A stretch of 64,000 nt of DNA from an uncultured Lachnospiraceae bacterium (lineage in GTDB: Bacteria; Bacillota; Clostridia; Lachnospirales; Lachnospiraceae): NCBI GenBank assembly GCA_910585345.1, contig CAJUDS010000002.1, positions 1-64,000 on the forward strand. Reading direction: 5' to 3'. A program made the position numbers and the translations under genes. Position 1 is the first letter of the stretch. The number at the start of each line of letters is the position of its first letter. This document shows, in pieces, positions 24,719-34,320 of the stretch. The notes under the pieces are model-generated. The model worked only from the letters and a program-made list of their open reading frames with translations, was not told the origin of the DNA and searched no databases.

Positions 24719-26545
24719 TTACTCTACCGTAACCGACTTGGCAAGATTTCTCGGTTTATCGACATCGCACCCTTTTCCGACGGCCACATAATAACCAAAG
24801 AGCTGCAGGGGAATGATCGCCAGCGAATTGGAGAAAAATGGATTTGTTTCCGGAATATAAATGACATAATCCGAAACTTTTTCGATTTCTTTATTGCCTT
24901 CGTTTGTCACTGCCAGCAGAAACGCGCCCCTCGCTTTTACCTCCACCATATTGCTGATCGTCTTCTGGTAAAGCGCAGGCTGTGTGGATACTGCGGCTAC
25001 CAGCGTCCCTTCTTCAATCAGGGAGATCGTGCCGTGTTTTAATTCGCCTGCGGCATATGCCTCAGAATGAATATAGGAAATTTCCTTCAGCTTCAGAGAG
25101 CCTTCCAGAGAAATGGCATAATCAATGCCGCGTCCGATAAAAAATACATCTCTTGCCCCGATATAACGATTGGCAAAATGCTGTATTTTTTCTTTGTTAT
25201 TTAACAACAGCTCAATCTGGTCCGGTAACCGTTTCAGATCCCGCAGAAGAGCGCCGTACATTTTCTCATCTATCGTCTTTCTCACCGAAGCAAATTTAAC
25301 CGCCAACAGATAGAGCGCGATCAATTGCGCGCTATACGCCTTTGTCGTCGCTACGGCAATCTCCGGTCCCGCCCATGTATACATGACATTGTCCGCCTCT
25401 CTTGCAATAGAACTGCCCACCACATTGACAATCCCCAGTACTTTAAATCCTCTCTGTCTCGATTCGCGTACCGCCGCCAGCGTATCCGCCGTCTCGCCGG
25501 ACTGGCTGATGGCGATGACCATGCCGCCCTCTTCTAAAATAGGATTCCTGTAACGGAATTCCGAAGCCAAATCCACTTCCACCGGTATTCTGGCAAGGCC
25601 TTCCATTACATATTTCCCGGTAACCCCCGCATGATATGCGCTGCCACAGGCCACAATATGTATTTTTCGTATTTTTTTGATCTCTTCCTCATCAAGCCCC
25701 AGCTCCTCGATCTCTATCCGGTCCTTCTGAATACGGGGAACGAGCGTATCCGTCACTGTCTTTGGCTGTTCATACATCTCCTTCAGCATAAAATGCTCAT
25801 AGCCTGCCTTTTCCGCCGCATCCGCGTCCCATTCGATCGTAACAGGCTCTTTTGTGATCTCCTCTTCATCCATCGTATAAAAATGCATATGGTCCGCTTC
25901 CAGACGCACCACTTCCTGCTCATCTACAAAATATACCGTTCTCGTATATCGAAGGATCGCCGGCACATCAGAGGCAATCAAACATCCTTCGCCGCTCTGT
26001 CCCACAATCAGCGGGCTGCCCTTTCTGGCGGCAAAAATTTCTCCCGGATGGTCGGCAAACATCATACCAAGCGCATAGGACCCCTCTATTCTGTGCAGCA
26101 CCTTCAATATCGTCTCCAAAGGATTGCCGTTATAGTAGTAATCCAGCATCTGCGCCACCACTTCCGTATCCGTGTCCGAGACAAACTCATAGCCTTTTTT
26201 GATCAGCTTATTGCGCAAAGGAATATAGTTTTCTATGATACCATTATGCACGACCGTGATTGTCCTGTCCTTATTAAAATGCGGGTGGGAATTGACGTCA
26301 TTCGGCACCCCGTGGGTTGCCCATCTCGTATGACCGATTCCGGCTGTGCCTGGCATCGTCTCTCCGCCGTGCGTCAGCTCCTCCAACACTTTCAGTCTGC
26401 CAACCGCTTTGGTAATATTGACGTTTGTCCCGTCAAAGACCGCCATACCCGCAGAATCATACCCCCTGTATTCCAGCTTGGCAAGGCCGTCTAAAATCAC
26501 AGGCGCCGCCTGCCTCTTACCAATATATCCAACGATACCGCACAT
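24719..26545 (-). CDS. glmS: Glutamine-fructose-6-phosphate aminotransferase
   Basis: 608 aa. It makes glucosamine 6-phosphate, the entry to UDP-GlcNAc for wall and glycan synthesis. The N-terminal nucleophile Cys2 is in MCGIVGYIG, the glutaminase part has LEYRGYDSAG and HTRWATHG, and two SIS isomerase domains follow, ending in PRNLAKSVTVE. The ATG at 26545 is fixed by Cys2 and by AGGATTGGAT upstream. It starts 8 nt after the glycosyltransferase stop, so the two form an operon. There is no room for a glmS ribozyme directly upstream. Confidence 0.95.
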   Translation of the reverse strand: MCGIVGYIGKRQAAPVILDGLAKLEYRGYDSAGMAVFDGTNVNITKAVGRLKVLEELTHGGETMPGTAGIGHTRWATHGVPNDVNSHPHFNKDRTITVVHNGIIENYIPLRNKLIKKGYEFVSDTDTEVVAQMLDYYYNGNPLETILKVLHRIEGSYALGMMFADHPGEIFAARKGSPLIVGQSGEGCLIASDVPAILRYTRTVYFVDEQEVVRLEADHMHFYTMDEEEITKEPVTIEWDADAAEKAGYEHFMLKEMYEQPKTVTDTLVPRIQKDRIEIEELGLDEEEIKKIRKIHIVACGSAYHAGVTGKYVMEGLARIPVEVDLASEFRYRNPILEEGGMVIAISQSGETADTLAAVRESRQRGFKVLGIVNVVGSSIAREADNVMYTWAGPEIAVATTKAYSAQLIALYLLAVKFASVRKTIDEKMYGALLRDLKRLPDQIELLLNNKEKIQHFANRYIGARDVFFIGRGIDYAISLEGSLKLKEISYIHSEAYAAGELKHGTISLIEEGTLVAAVSTQPALYQKTISNMVEVKARGAFLLAVTNEGNKEIEKVSDYVIYIPETNPFFSNSLAIIPLQLFGYYVAVGKGCDVDKPRNLAKSVTVE

Positions 26546-26553
26546 ATCCAATC

Positions 26554-27498
26554 CTACCTTTCCGACAACCCCTGCCAATAATTTTTATTCATACTGCACT
26601 GAATTACAAGCCGCCTGGGCAGCCTGCGATAATTTTTCCCCATCTGATAGCCAAGGAACTTCCAGCCGCTTCCCCAGAGCATGGGAATTATCAGATTTTG
26701 ATTGCCCGTCTCTTTCAGATAGCCTGCTGTCTGCCTGACAAGCCTGATCCCCTCTGATTCTGATTTCACCGCGCGAAAAATCTCCGGATGATCGGCCTGT
26801 GAAACGCCCAGATCAAAATTTCTGTGAAAGTTCTGACGCCACGTATAATTATGGGAATGCACCACCTGCGCCTCCGCCACATAGGCAATCCGTTCTCCTG
26901 CCCTGATCACGCTCGCCGCGTAAATCATATCCTCATTAAATATGGTATGACGGATAAATCCGCCCAATTCATCAAAGGTACTTCTCTGATAGGCGGCGCA
27001 GGCATTGGAACAGAAAAAGGCCTTGATGCCGATCTCCTGCACATCCTCCTGCCCCTTGAGCCTGGATACTTCCGGATAATTAAACGCTTTTGTAAACCGT
27101 TCCACCGGATTGCAGCCGTCTCTGGGAAGCTGCCTTGCATAGCTGACTACCGCCTCTCCCGCAAGAAGAGGCGCAAGAAGCCTCTCAAGCATATGGCGGT
27201 CCGCCGGAACCGCGTCCTGCGTCATACAGACAAAATACGGCGTTCGCGACCTTTTCACTCCTTGGTTTCTCGTATTTCCATGATCAAATTCCCATTTTGA
27301 GAGATGATGAACCTCTACATTGGGATATTTTTTTATCGGTTTGCTGCCAAATTTCAGCCGTTCAAAATATTTTTCTTCCGTGTTCATCAGAATGATTTTT
27401 CTGACCGCCATGCTCTGGTTTGCCAAACCCTCCATCAGTTGTATAAATTCTTCTCCCGGCTTGCAGGTCGGTATAATGACATCTACAATTGGCTCCAT
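26554..27498 (-). CDS. GT2 glycosyltransferase, rhamnosyltransferase-like
   Basis: 314 aa. The GT-A fold starts with VDVIIPTCKPGEEF. NTRNQGVKRSRTPYFVCMTQDA contains the metal-binding QDA, and FNEDMIYA contains the ED acidic motif. A hydrophobic amphipathic tail suggests membrane association. The layout resembles dTDP-rhamnose-dependent transferases, which fits the rfb genes nearby. AGAGGAAG precedes the ATG. It is the first gene of a two-gene unit with glmS, just past the terminator of the polysaccharide operon. Confidence 0.8.
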   Translation of the reverse strand: MEPIVDVIIPTCKPGEEFIQLMEGLANQSMAVRKIILMNTEEKYFERLKFGSKPIKKYPNVEVHHLSKWEFDHGNTRNQGVKRSRTPYFVCMTQDAVPADRHMLERLLAPLLAGEAVVSYARQLPRDGCNPVERFTKAFNYPEVSRLKGQEDVQEIGIKAFFCSNACAAYQRSTFDELGGFIRHTIFNEDMIYAASVIRAGERIAYVAEAQVVHSHNYTWRQNFHRNFDLGVSQADHPEIFRAVKSESEGIRLVRQTAGYLKETGNQNLIIPMLWGSGWKFLGYQMGKNYRRLPRRLVIQCSMNKNYWQGLSER

Positions 27499-27558
27499 CT
27501 TTTTGCTTCCTCTGCCTTATATTTGTATGTTCTTTCAGCTATAACATATATCCCGAAA

Positions 27559-27581
27559 AAGGGACCGAGATTCGGCCCCTT
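27559..27581. terminator. Terminator of the polysaccharide operon
   Basis: Stem of ten pairs with one A-C mismatch (AAGGGACCGA / TCGGCCCCTT) and a 3-nt loop, followed by TTTTTCGGG on the minus strand and by a T-run on the plus strand. It lies 70 nt past the LCP gene stop. Confidence 0.7.
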
Positions 27582-27650
27582 CCGATTTTTTCTATATAAT
27601 TATGCATCTTACGCTGTTTGTGGGAACCGGTTTATACGGTTTCCCCGCCT

Positions 27651-28931
27651 CTACTGCTTTGCAGCCGCCACTTCATTGCCTTCCTTCTGCGTGAATTCAT
27701 CCGCCTGCGTATTCGCATATTTCCCGGTGTCGTTCGCCACCTTGTTGCTGAATTCCTGCACCTCCGGAGATACCTGGTAACTGTCCTCATCAAAGAGGAA
27801 TTTATGAAGCTCAACTACATTTTTCTCCAGATCCTGCGGAATGACACAGCTTCCCTTGCTGCTGACCCTTCCGGTCGTGCGGTACTGTTCAAACGGGAAT
27901 CCGTCATTGCCAACAATACTGTAATCTGCCAGACTGGACATTACGCCCAGGATCTCTTTGATATCCAGGGAAGTGGATACATTTTTCATCACGCTGTTGG
28001 CAATGTCATTCAGTTCCGAAACGCTGGCTCCTTTTGCCTTTTCCGCAATGGCCGCAATGACGTCTCTCTGACGCTGTGCACGCTGGAAATCGTTGCCAAT
28101 GTAACGGATACGGCAGTACGCCGTCGCCTGCAGACCGTTCAGTGTCTGCATACCGGCATGGGTCACAGGTGTATAATCTTTGCCCTCCGTAGCCGTAAAC
28201 GTCACGCCGTCGGTAGTGGTACCCACCATACTGATCTGATAGTTATTCAGATGGCTGATTTCCTTTTCCGTCACGTTGATCTCCACGCCACCCAGCGCGT
28301 CAATCACCTCAATCAGACCTTCAAAGCCTACCGTTACATAATCCGTGATATTCATATCCAGATTTTTATTCAGCATCATCATCGCCTGCTCAGGGCCGCC
28401 CTGCGCATAAGCGGCGTTGCATTTATTGTAACTGTCATTTCCAAGGTTCAGATACGTATCACGGAATACGGAAAGCAGTTTTACATCTCCCGTGTCCTGA
28501 TTGATGGAAGCAATTATGATCGTATCGCTTCTCGTCCCTTTGCCAAGAGAGCCTTCCCGCGAATCCACGCCAAACAGCGCAATATTCCGGTAGCCCTTCA
28601 TCACCTCGTTCTTCTCTACGTTTTCGTTCATCTCCATGACAATACTTTCTTCATCAATTCTGATCTTTTCGACTTTTTCCGTCTTCAAAACCATATAAAG
28701 AAAGCCAAGCATTACCAAAAGAATAATGATTTCCGCAATAAACAGCATCGTCTTTCTGCGTCTTTTTGCCGCCCGTTTCCTTGCGGAAGACTTCTTGCCG
28801 CCGGAAGATTTTTTCGTTCTTACACTGGAAGAGCGGCTGCTTCCCGTATGCGAAGGTCTGCCGCTTCTTTCGTCAGAAGGCCTTTTTTTATTGGTGGAAT
28901 GCCTCACATTCTTTCCATTTTTTGTTGACAT
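27651..28931 (-). CDS. LytR-CpsA-Psr (LCP) glycan ligase
   Basis: 426 aa from ATG 28931 (GGGAGAAAGGG upstream). LCP enzymes transfer undecaprenyl-linked polymers to peptidoglycan outside the cell. A basic Ser/Lys/Arg-rich cytoplasmic tail (1-60) and one membrane helix (about 62-84) lead to the LCP core. GVDSREG, RSDTIIIASINQ and SVFRDTYLNLG carry the conserved Arg and Asp residues, and YCRIRYIGNDFQRAQRQRD is the C-terminal Arg cluster. It is the last gene of the long polysaccharide operon, which fits ligation of the exported glycan. Confidence 0.9.
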   Translation of the reverse strand: MSTKNGKNVRHSTNKKRPSDERSGRPSHTGSSRSSSVRTKKSSGGKKSSARKRAAKRRRKTMLFIAEIIILLVMLGFLYMVLKTEKVEKIRIDEESIVMEMNENVEKNEVMKGYRNIALFGVDSREGSLGKGTRSDTIIIASINQDTGDVKLLSVFRDTYLNLGNDSYNKCNAAYAQGGPEQAMMMLNKNLDMNITDYVTVGFEGLIEVIDALGGVEINVTEKEISHLNNYQISMVGTTTDGVTFTATEGKDYTPVTHAGMQTLNGLQATAYCRIRYIGNDFQRAQRQRDVIAAIAEKAKGASVSELNDIANSVMKNVSTSLDIKEILGVMSSLADYSIVGNDGFPFEQYRTTGRVSSKGSCVIPQDLEKNVVELHKFLFDEDSYQVSPEVQEFSNKVANDTGKYANTQADEFTQKEGNEVAAAKQ

Positions 28932-28963
28932 ATTCCCTTTCTCCCTTGTCATTTGCATGTACT

Positions 28964-30373
28964 CTAATATGCGTTTTTATTAATAAACCCTTTGAAAATT
29001 GTCAGAAACAAAATTTTGACGTCCAAGGCCATCGTCCAATTCTCAATATAAAAAATATCATAATCAATACGTTTGCGTATAGAAGTATCCCCTCTGTAAC
29101 CATTGATCTGCGCCCACCCGGTGAGTCCCGGCCGGACCTGATGCTTGATCATATACCGGGGAATTTCCTCCCTGAATTTCTCCACGAAAAGGGGTCTTTC
29201 CGGCCTGGGTCCCACCAGACTCATATCGCCCCGCAATATATTGTATAACTGGGGAAACTCGTCCAAACTCGTCTTGCGCAGAAACTTCCCCACCTTTGTT
29301 ACTCTTGGGTCGTCTTTTACCGTCCATGCCTTCTTTTCGGCAGACTCCTTCTGTATTTCCATCGTACGGAATTTGTACATCTGAAACGGCTTATTGTGCA
29401 GTCCAATCCGCTCCTGTTTAAAAATGACAGGCCCCGGACTGGAAAATTTTACCGCCGCGGCAGTCAGCAGCATAATCGGTGAAACCACCACAAGCCCCAC
29501 AGCGGAACCGATCACGTCCACCGCCCGCTTCAATACCCAGTTAAGCGTATTGGTCAGCGGCACATAACGGATATTGATAACAGGCAGTCCCATCAGATCT
29601 TCCGTATAAGGCCTGCTTGGAATCAGACTGTTATAATCCGGTATAAATTTAGTATGCACACCGGACTTCTCACATAAATCGACAATTTTTTCCAACATGC
29701 CATAATCCTGAAGCGCAAGCGTGATAGCAATTTCATCCAGCTTGTTTTCAGGAAGAATGATCGTCAGATTTTCGATTGAACCCAGTACTTTGACGCCTTT
29801 ATACAGAGTACCGCGCGGCACCCTGTCATCCAAAATGCCCCGCACCACATACCCCCATTGGGGATTTGCATTGATCCGTGTGACATATTCCTCCGCAGCC
29901 CTGGAATAGCCTACCAGAAGAATATGCTTCAGATTATAGCCTTTTCGGCGGAAATACTGCAGTGTATTGCGCAGAACCTGCCGGCTCAGCGTCGTCAGCA
30001 CAATGTTAATCACATAAAAGATAAAAATCATCGTACGTGAAAAGTTCGGCTGGTTCACGACATACAACACAACGATAAAGAGCAGCGCTCCTACCGTATT
30101 GGCTTTCAGAATGCCGTACACTTCGTATTTTTTACGGGCAGTCCGTTTGGACGTATACATATTAAAGGAATAGTAGAGGATAATATAACCCGGCACAATA
30201 AAATAGAGGGCATAGAAATAAGTATCCATACCAAGGACGCCTACACCCGCTCTTTTTGCCGCAAATATGCTTTCAAATTTTAAATACCAGGCTAACATGT
30301 AGGAGCATGCTACGATAACAGCATCAATCAACAAGTTCAATCTGTTAAAATATTTCTGGTTATCTTTTATCAT
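28964..30373 (-). CDS. Polyprenyl-phosphate sugar-1-phosphate transferase (priming enzyme)
   Basis: 469 aa. Four or five N-terminal membrane helices and a nucleotide-binding-like middle (ILLVGYSRAAEEYV) precede the bacterial sugar transferase domain. The latter has FKQERIG, MYKFRTM, KFLRKTSLDEFPQLYNILRG, SLVGPRPE and PGLTGWAQINGYRGDT. This WcaJ/CpsE-type enzyme loads the first sugar phosphate onto undecaprenyl phosphate at the inner face of the membrane. The sugar is not readable from sequence. It starts 72 nt after the preceding GT gene in an AT-rich gap that may hold a weak internal promoter. Confidence 0.92.
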   Translation of the reverse strand: MIKDNQKYFNRLNLLIDAVIVACSYMLAWYLKFESIFAAKRAGVGVLGMDTYFYALYFIVPGYIILYYSFNMYTSKRTARKKYEVYGILKANTVGALLFIVVLYVVNQPNFSRTMIFIFYVINIVLTTLSRQVLRNTLQYFRRKGYNLKHILLVGYSRAAEEYVTRINANPQWGYVVRGILDDRVPRGTLYKGVKVLGSIENLTIILPENKLDEIAITLALQDYGMLEKIVDLCEKSGVHTKFIPDYNSLIPSRPYTEDLMGLPVINIRYVPLTNTLNWVLKRAVDVIGSAVGLVVVSPIMLLTAAAVKFSSPGPVIFKQERIGLHNKPFQMYKFRTMEIQKESAEKKAWTVKDDPRVTKVGKFLRKTSLDEFPQLYNILRGDMSLVGPRPERPLFVEKFREEIPRYMIKHQVRPGLTGWAQINGYRGDTSIRKRIDYDIFYIENWTMALDVKILFLTIFKGFINKNAY

Positions 30374-30445
30374 AACAGCACACTCTGTCTCCTATCCTCA
30401 TAACATATTACATTAATATTACAAAAAGTACAACTTAAATTTTTA

Positions 30446-31417
30446 TTAATAAAAAATCCGTCGAATAAAAAGATTATAAAGCAGCTCCCCTTCCAGCCTC
30501 AAATAGACTGACAGCGGTACGTTCCGGCACGCTGCTCTCCGCGCCCTGCCGCTCTCTGAGAAGGACATCCGCAGACCCTCCCAAATGCCGCGCGCATAAA
30601 TTCCTCCCAATCCTTTTTTCATAAAAAAAAGATATTTTAGGAAAAATCCTGCAAATAAAAAGGGGAAATTCAATAAAATCTGCAGAAAAGGCATATTTTT
30701 TCCAATCAGATAAACGCTGTTGCGGGAAGAAAGCCGTACCTTGAACGCGTTATAGCGGGAACCGGAAACGGCGCTGCCGACATGACGGACGACCGCTTCG
30801 GGCGCAAACCGATTGCTGTATCCATGCAGCCTCGCCCGGTAGCCAATGTCGATATCCTCTAAATAAGCGAAATGCGCCTCGTCAAACAGTCCCAATTCCA
30901 AAAGAATATCCCGCCGGTATATTGCCGCCCCTGCGCAGGCCGCAAATATGTTACACGGTTTTTGATACCGTCTCTCATTTTTCCCTTTGCCTCTGGCAAA
31001 AGCCCACCCGAAGGCACAGTAATAATCCCCGGCGTCATCAATCACCTGCGGGTCCTTCATTGTGACCATCTTGGCGCCTGCTGAAAAAAATCTTTCATTT
31101 TCACACACCGCTTTTGTCAGATAAGAGACAAATTTTCGGCTTACTGTCGTATCATTGTTCAGCAGAATCACATAAGGGGTGGCGGCTGCAAGAATTCCTG
31201 CATTCACCGCGCCGCAAAATCCTCTGTTTTCCGGAAAACAGATCAGCTTCACTGCCGGAAACCGCCGTCGGATAAACGCCGCGCTTCCGTCCGTAGAACC
31301 ATTGTCTACCACGATCACCGGAAAAGACGTATCTTCGCAGGCGTACAGGGACGACAGACAATCATCTAAATATTTCATTCCATTGAAATTCGGTATAATA
31401 ACCGTCGTCTCTAGCAT
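30446..31417 (-). CDS. GT2 glycosyltransferase, rhamnosyltransferase-like
   Basis: 323 aa from ATG 31417, chosen for GGGAG upstream and the immediate TVIIPNFNG strand; a longer frame overlaps the previous gene. NGSTDGS, LLNNDTTV (metal site), CAGAAIYRRDIL and YLEDIDIGYR are typical of GT2 enzymes of the WsaF/WbbL rhamnosyltransferase type. A C-terminal hydrophobic hairpin (about 255-280) anchors it to the membrane. Acceptor unknown. Confidence 0.85.
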   Translation of the reverse strand: MLETTVIIPNFNGMKYLDDCLSSLYACEDTSFPVIVVDNGSTDGSAAFIRRRFPAVKLICFPENRGFCGAVNAGILAAATPYVILLNNDTTVSRKFVSYLTKAVCENERFFSAGAKMVTMKDPQVIDDAGDYYCAFGWAFARGKGKNERRYQKPCNIFAACAGAAIYRRDILLELGLFDEAHFAYLEDIDIGYRARLHGYSNRFAPEAVVRHVGSAVSGSRYNAFKVRLSSRNSVYLIGKNMPFLQILLNFPFLFAGFFLKYLFFMKKGLGGIYARGIWEGLRMSFSESGRARRAACRNVPLSVYLRLEGELLYNLFIRRIFY

Positions 31418-31457
31418 AACCACTCCCAGCGCCGTCCATTTGTATTTTCCGAAAATG

Positions 31458-32813
31458 TCATAAATTCCTCCCTGCTGCATTCTCTGCGCCGTGTGTACCG
31501 CAAAATCCTGTTGCTCCATTGCCCGTTGTAAAAAATGGATCCCACAGTATCCGGTACCCCAATTGTGCAGCCCGCCTGCCAAAAAGCATACTGGCGGCAA
31601 CAGGGTCCTGCTCCTTTCGGCAGACAGCCTGCAGTTCAGCAAGCAGCTCAGGACGTACCCGTATGTTGCGCACATCCACTGCCGCCGCCTCCTGCTGCAG
31701 CACGGCGCGATGCATATAACCGCTGAAGTGAACGGACAGACCGCGGTACAACGCCGTACCGTCTTTTGTATAGGCTCCGCCCACAATTTTGCCTGCAGCG
31801 ACCACTCTGCCCCCGACAGCCGCCAAATCCGGCCGCTGCACTAGGATATCGCCATCATATTCCACTCTGAAGAATCCAAGGTGACGCGTGTGAACTACCT
31901 GTACCGACCATCCCCGCCGTCTGCAGAAATCTTCAACCGCGCGCCTTCCCGCCTCGTATGCATATAATTTGCTCCCGGGATTTTCTGCGGTAGAACCAGT
32001 GTGACACCGCCAGTGATACAACACATACGGCACATGCACAATACGCTCTCTGTCGAAAAGCAAACGTTCCACCGCACGCAGCGCCAGGTCATGGTCCTGC
32101 GCGCCGTCATATGCACTGCAAAAGCGCAGCGCTTTCATCAGCCGCGCTTCCATTACCATAAAATGACAGATGTAATTGTTGCTAAGTATTAAATCTAGAT
32201 TAAATTCGTCTTTCCAATGTGGATCAAAGTACTGCGACATATCCCCGTTGCTCTTATCCTCATCAGAATATAACAGTCCCGGCGCTTTTTTACAGGTTTG
32301 TCCGGCAGCATGGATTGCCTCCATCATCCGGTATAGGGCGTCGGCTTCCAACACGTCGTCATGATCCAGCAAACCGATATAACTCCCGCGGGCTGCTGCC
32401 AGCGCCGCATTGCTGTTTTCCGAAATGCCTTTATTTTCCTGCAGCCTCATATAGCGGATTCTGCTGTCCTTATAGTATTTCATGACTTCCTGCAGTTTAT
32501 CCGAAACACTGGCGTCCGCAATGATCAATTCAAACGCGCTATATGTCTGGCTCAGCACGGAGTCCACCATCTCCCGGAAATGCTTCACATCCGTTTCATA
32601 GGCAGGCACCAGGATACTGAAATATTCTTTCCGTTTCCATTCCGCATTTTTCTGTCTTTCCAACTCCTGCTGTGTGAGAATTCTCTTTTCATAACGCACG
32701 TTTTTATTTTGAATCCGTTCCAGACCGGCGTACACTGTCGGCAAAAACCCATTTTTCCTACAGTATCTATATGCTTTTTTTAAATTAGACAGCTTAAAAA
32801 CCGCTGATGCCAT
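31458..32813 (-). CDS. GT2 glycosyltransferase
   Basis: 451 aa from ATG 32813 (AAAGGAGAGGTGC upstream). A lysine-rich helical start leads to a GT-A domain with SILVPAYETDVKHF, LIADASVSD, LLDHDDVLEADAL and YSDEDKS. NNYICHF, GAQDHDLALR and LYHWRCHTGSTA are shared with the 668-aa GT at 36545. A smaller C-terminal domain (about 310-440) repeats the end of a second GT module but lacks clear catalytic motifs. Cytoplasmic, acting on lipid-linked glycan. Confidence 0.82.
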   Translation of the reverse strand: MASAVFKLSNLKKAYRYCRKNGFLPTVYAGLERIQNKNVRYEKRILTQQELERQKNAEWKRKEYFSILVPAYETDVKHFREMVDSVLSQTYSAFELIIADASVSDKLQEVMKYYKDSRIRYMRLQENKGISENSNAALAAARGSYIGLLDHDDVLEADALYRMMEAIHAAGQTCKKAPGLLYSDEDKSNGDMSQYFDPHWKDEFNLDLILSNNYICHFMVMEARLMKALRFCSAYDGAQDHDLALRAVERLLFDRERIVHVPYVLYHWRCHTGSTAENPGSKLYAYEAGRRAVEDFCRRRGWSVQVVHTRHLGFFRVEYDGDILVQRPDLAAVGGRVVAAGKIVGGAYTKDGTALYRGLSVHFSGYMHRAVLQQEAAAVDVRNIRVRPELLAELQAVCRKEQDPVAASMLFGRRAAQLGYRILWDPFFTTGNGATGFCGTHGAENAAGRNL

Positions 32814-32850
32814 GCACCTCTCCTTTTTCCTGACGTAACCGTGTAAGCAA

Positions 32851-32878
32851 ATTGGATTCTGCATCAGCAGAATCCAAT
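32851..32878 (-). terminator. Strong hairpin between DUF4956 gene and GT gene, weak terminator or attenuator
   Basis: Perfect 12-bp stem ATTGGATTCTGC / GCAGAATCCAAT with a 4-nt loop. On the minus strand it is followed by TTGCTTACAC, a poor U-run, so partial attenuation or an mRNA processing point inside the operon is more likely than full termination. Confidence 0.5.
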
Positions 32879-32905
32879 CACATTTCCCGTATTTTGAAAG
32901 CAGTG

Positions 32906-33586
32906 TCAGAAATGAACCTCTCCGTCATGTTCCAGCAGAGACACGCCCGTAACACCGTCCAGACTCTGCAGTTTTTGCAGCATCCCGGAAGGCTCTTTTG
33001 CCTTGCATTCAATGACAAAATCCACGCCCGCAACGGAAGCATTTCTCGATTTTACGACCGCAGTCCTGCGTCCGCTTCCTTCTTTTACGATCTCCATAAT
33101 CCGGGCTTCCCGCTCCAGGGAATCACAATTCACAACGAGAATGCTACCGGCCGTGCCGACCGGTGTCAGCTCCAGTGCAAACAGCCCTATGGTTACAATC
33201 AGGGAGGAGATAAACGCAATCTCGTAGATCCCGGCCCCGCATATGATCCCTACGCTGATCGACCAGAACAGAAAGACCAGATCTTTCGGATCTTTTACTG
33301 CCGTACGGAAACGTACGATAGAAAGCGCGCCCACCATACCGAGAGAAATTGCCAGGTTAGACTGCATCGCCAGAATGATGCTGGCCGTAATCACTGCGAT
33401 TGCCGCCAGCGACACATTAAATGTTTTATTATAGAATGTCTTTCTTGTGGAAAGATAATACACGGCAAATATATACAATGCCAGAATCACGGTGATCATC
33501 AGTGTGATACACACGGTTGTCGTTGTAATGTTACTGCCCGTAAAGCTCTGCAGTACGGATTTTTTAATAATATCCCGAAAACTCAT
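32906..33586 (-). CDS. DUF4956 membrane protein
   Basis: 226 aa with four membrane segments in the first 150 residues, the signature SLGMVGALSIVRFRTAVKDPKDL, and a soluble C-terminal ferredoxin-like domain (about 160-226). DUF4956 genes often sit beside VTC-domain genes and CotH genes, as here. The role is unproven; a transporter or membrane subunit of a polymer-making complex is plausible. AGGAGGTAGGTTAAA precedes the ATG, and the gene overlaps the VTC gene by 4 nt, so the two proteins are probably made together. Confidence 0.85.
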   Translation of the reverse strand: MSFRDIIKKSVLQSFTGSNITTTTVCITLMITVILALYIFAVYYLSTRKTFYNKTFNVSLAAIAVITASIILAMQSNLAISLGMVGALSIVRFRTAVKDPKDLVFLFWSISVGIICGAGIYEIAFISSLIVTIGLFALELTPVGTAGSILVVNCDSLEREARIMEIVKEGSGRRTAVVKSRNASVAGVDFVIECKAKEPSGMLQKLQSLDGVTGVSLLEHDGEVHF

Positions 33587-34311
33587 TTTAACCTACCTCC
33601 TGCACAGGGAACTGTATACTTTCTTCCTAAATAATATTTGGAAAAACTCGTCTGTTGTAGCTTCCCCGTTTCCAGGTTGTCCCGGATAAACGCAGGAAGA
33701 TATTCGTCAAACTTCACTTCCAATAGCTGCTGTCCTTTGGCAAGCACAGGATAACGCAGCGTATCCTTTTCGAAAAAACGGCCTGTTTCCATCGAAGCAG
33801 TAATATTTCTGTCGAAAGTAATCCGCACATTGCCCGCCCGGTAAATAAACGGAATCCTCTCATATTCTATAATGGTTTTGGCCCGCATTCCCCTGCTCAT
33901 CATCAGAACAAGAAATTGTTTTAACACTTCCGGATACTTCTGCGCCTCCCGCGTATGCATAGGAAGCGTGTTCCCCCTCAGGAGCAGATCGCACTGGGCG
34001 CGCGTAAGCGACGCCGACTCTTTACAAGTCATACCGTTTTTCTTGCTTTTTTGCTCCAAACGTATCCCGGCATCGGATACGTTGTAAATCCTGATCCTGT
34101 ATTTTGCCCTTTCATTGATGCCGTCTTCGTTCTGGTGGAAGCAACTGTCTTCGTAGTCGTCAAAATAAACGCTGCGAATCCAGTAGCTCCCCCGCTCACC
34201 CGCATTGGCATCCAGCGGAATCAGATTTTTCAAACGGTAGTATAGCTCCGCCCTCTGCCGCTCATCAATCAGAAATTTATATTCATGTCTGTACTGTCTT
34301 TGCCTCTCCAT
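33583..34311 (-). CDS. VTC-domain (polyphosphate polymerase-like) protein
   Basis: 242 aa, the triphosphate-tunnel fold of VTC4-like enzymes. The motifs EYKFLID, YWIRSVYFDD, KYRIRIYN, LEQKSKKNG and IEYERIPFIY, then RITFDRNI and LEVKFDEYLP, supply the basic tunnel and acidic metal residues. In yeast the domain makes polyphosphate from ATP. In bacteria its role with DUF4956 and CotH is not established. It is cytoplasmic and follows gtrA closely. Confidence 0.85.
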   Translation of the reverse strand: MERQRQYRHEYKFLIDERQRAELYYRLKNLIPLDANAGERGSYWIRSVYFDDYEDSCFHQNEDGINERAKYRIRIYNVSDAGIRLEQKSKKNGMTCKESASLTRAQCDLLLRGNTLPMHTREAQKYPEVLKQFLVLMMSRGMRAKTIIEYERIPFIYRAGNVRITFDRNITASMETGRFFEKDTLRYPVLAKGQQLLEVKFDEYLPAFIRDNLETGKLQQTSFSKYYLGRKYTVPCAGGRLK

Positions 34312-34320
34312 GCTGTCTTG

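Noticed and set aside
26546..26553. glmS ribozyme/riboswitch upstream of glmS
   Set aside because: The glycosyltransferase stop lies only 8 nt before glmS, so there is no room for the ribozyme there.
27618..28928. Long plus-strand open frame opposite the LCP gene
   Set aside because: Antisense to a gene with clear LCP motifs; its translation has no recognisable domain. Similar long antisense frames at 38437-39747, 48815-50257 and 51270-52118 were dropped for the same reason.
30374..30445. Internal promoter before the priming transferase gene
   Set aside because: The 72-nt gap is AT-rich with TTGTAC and TAATAT 17 nt apart, but both boxes match poorly, so it is not listed.
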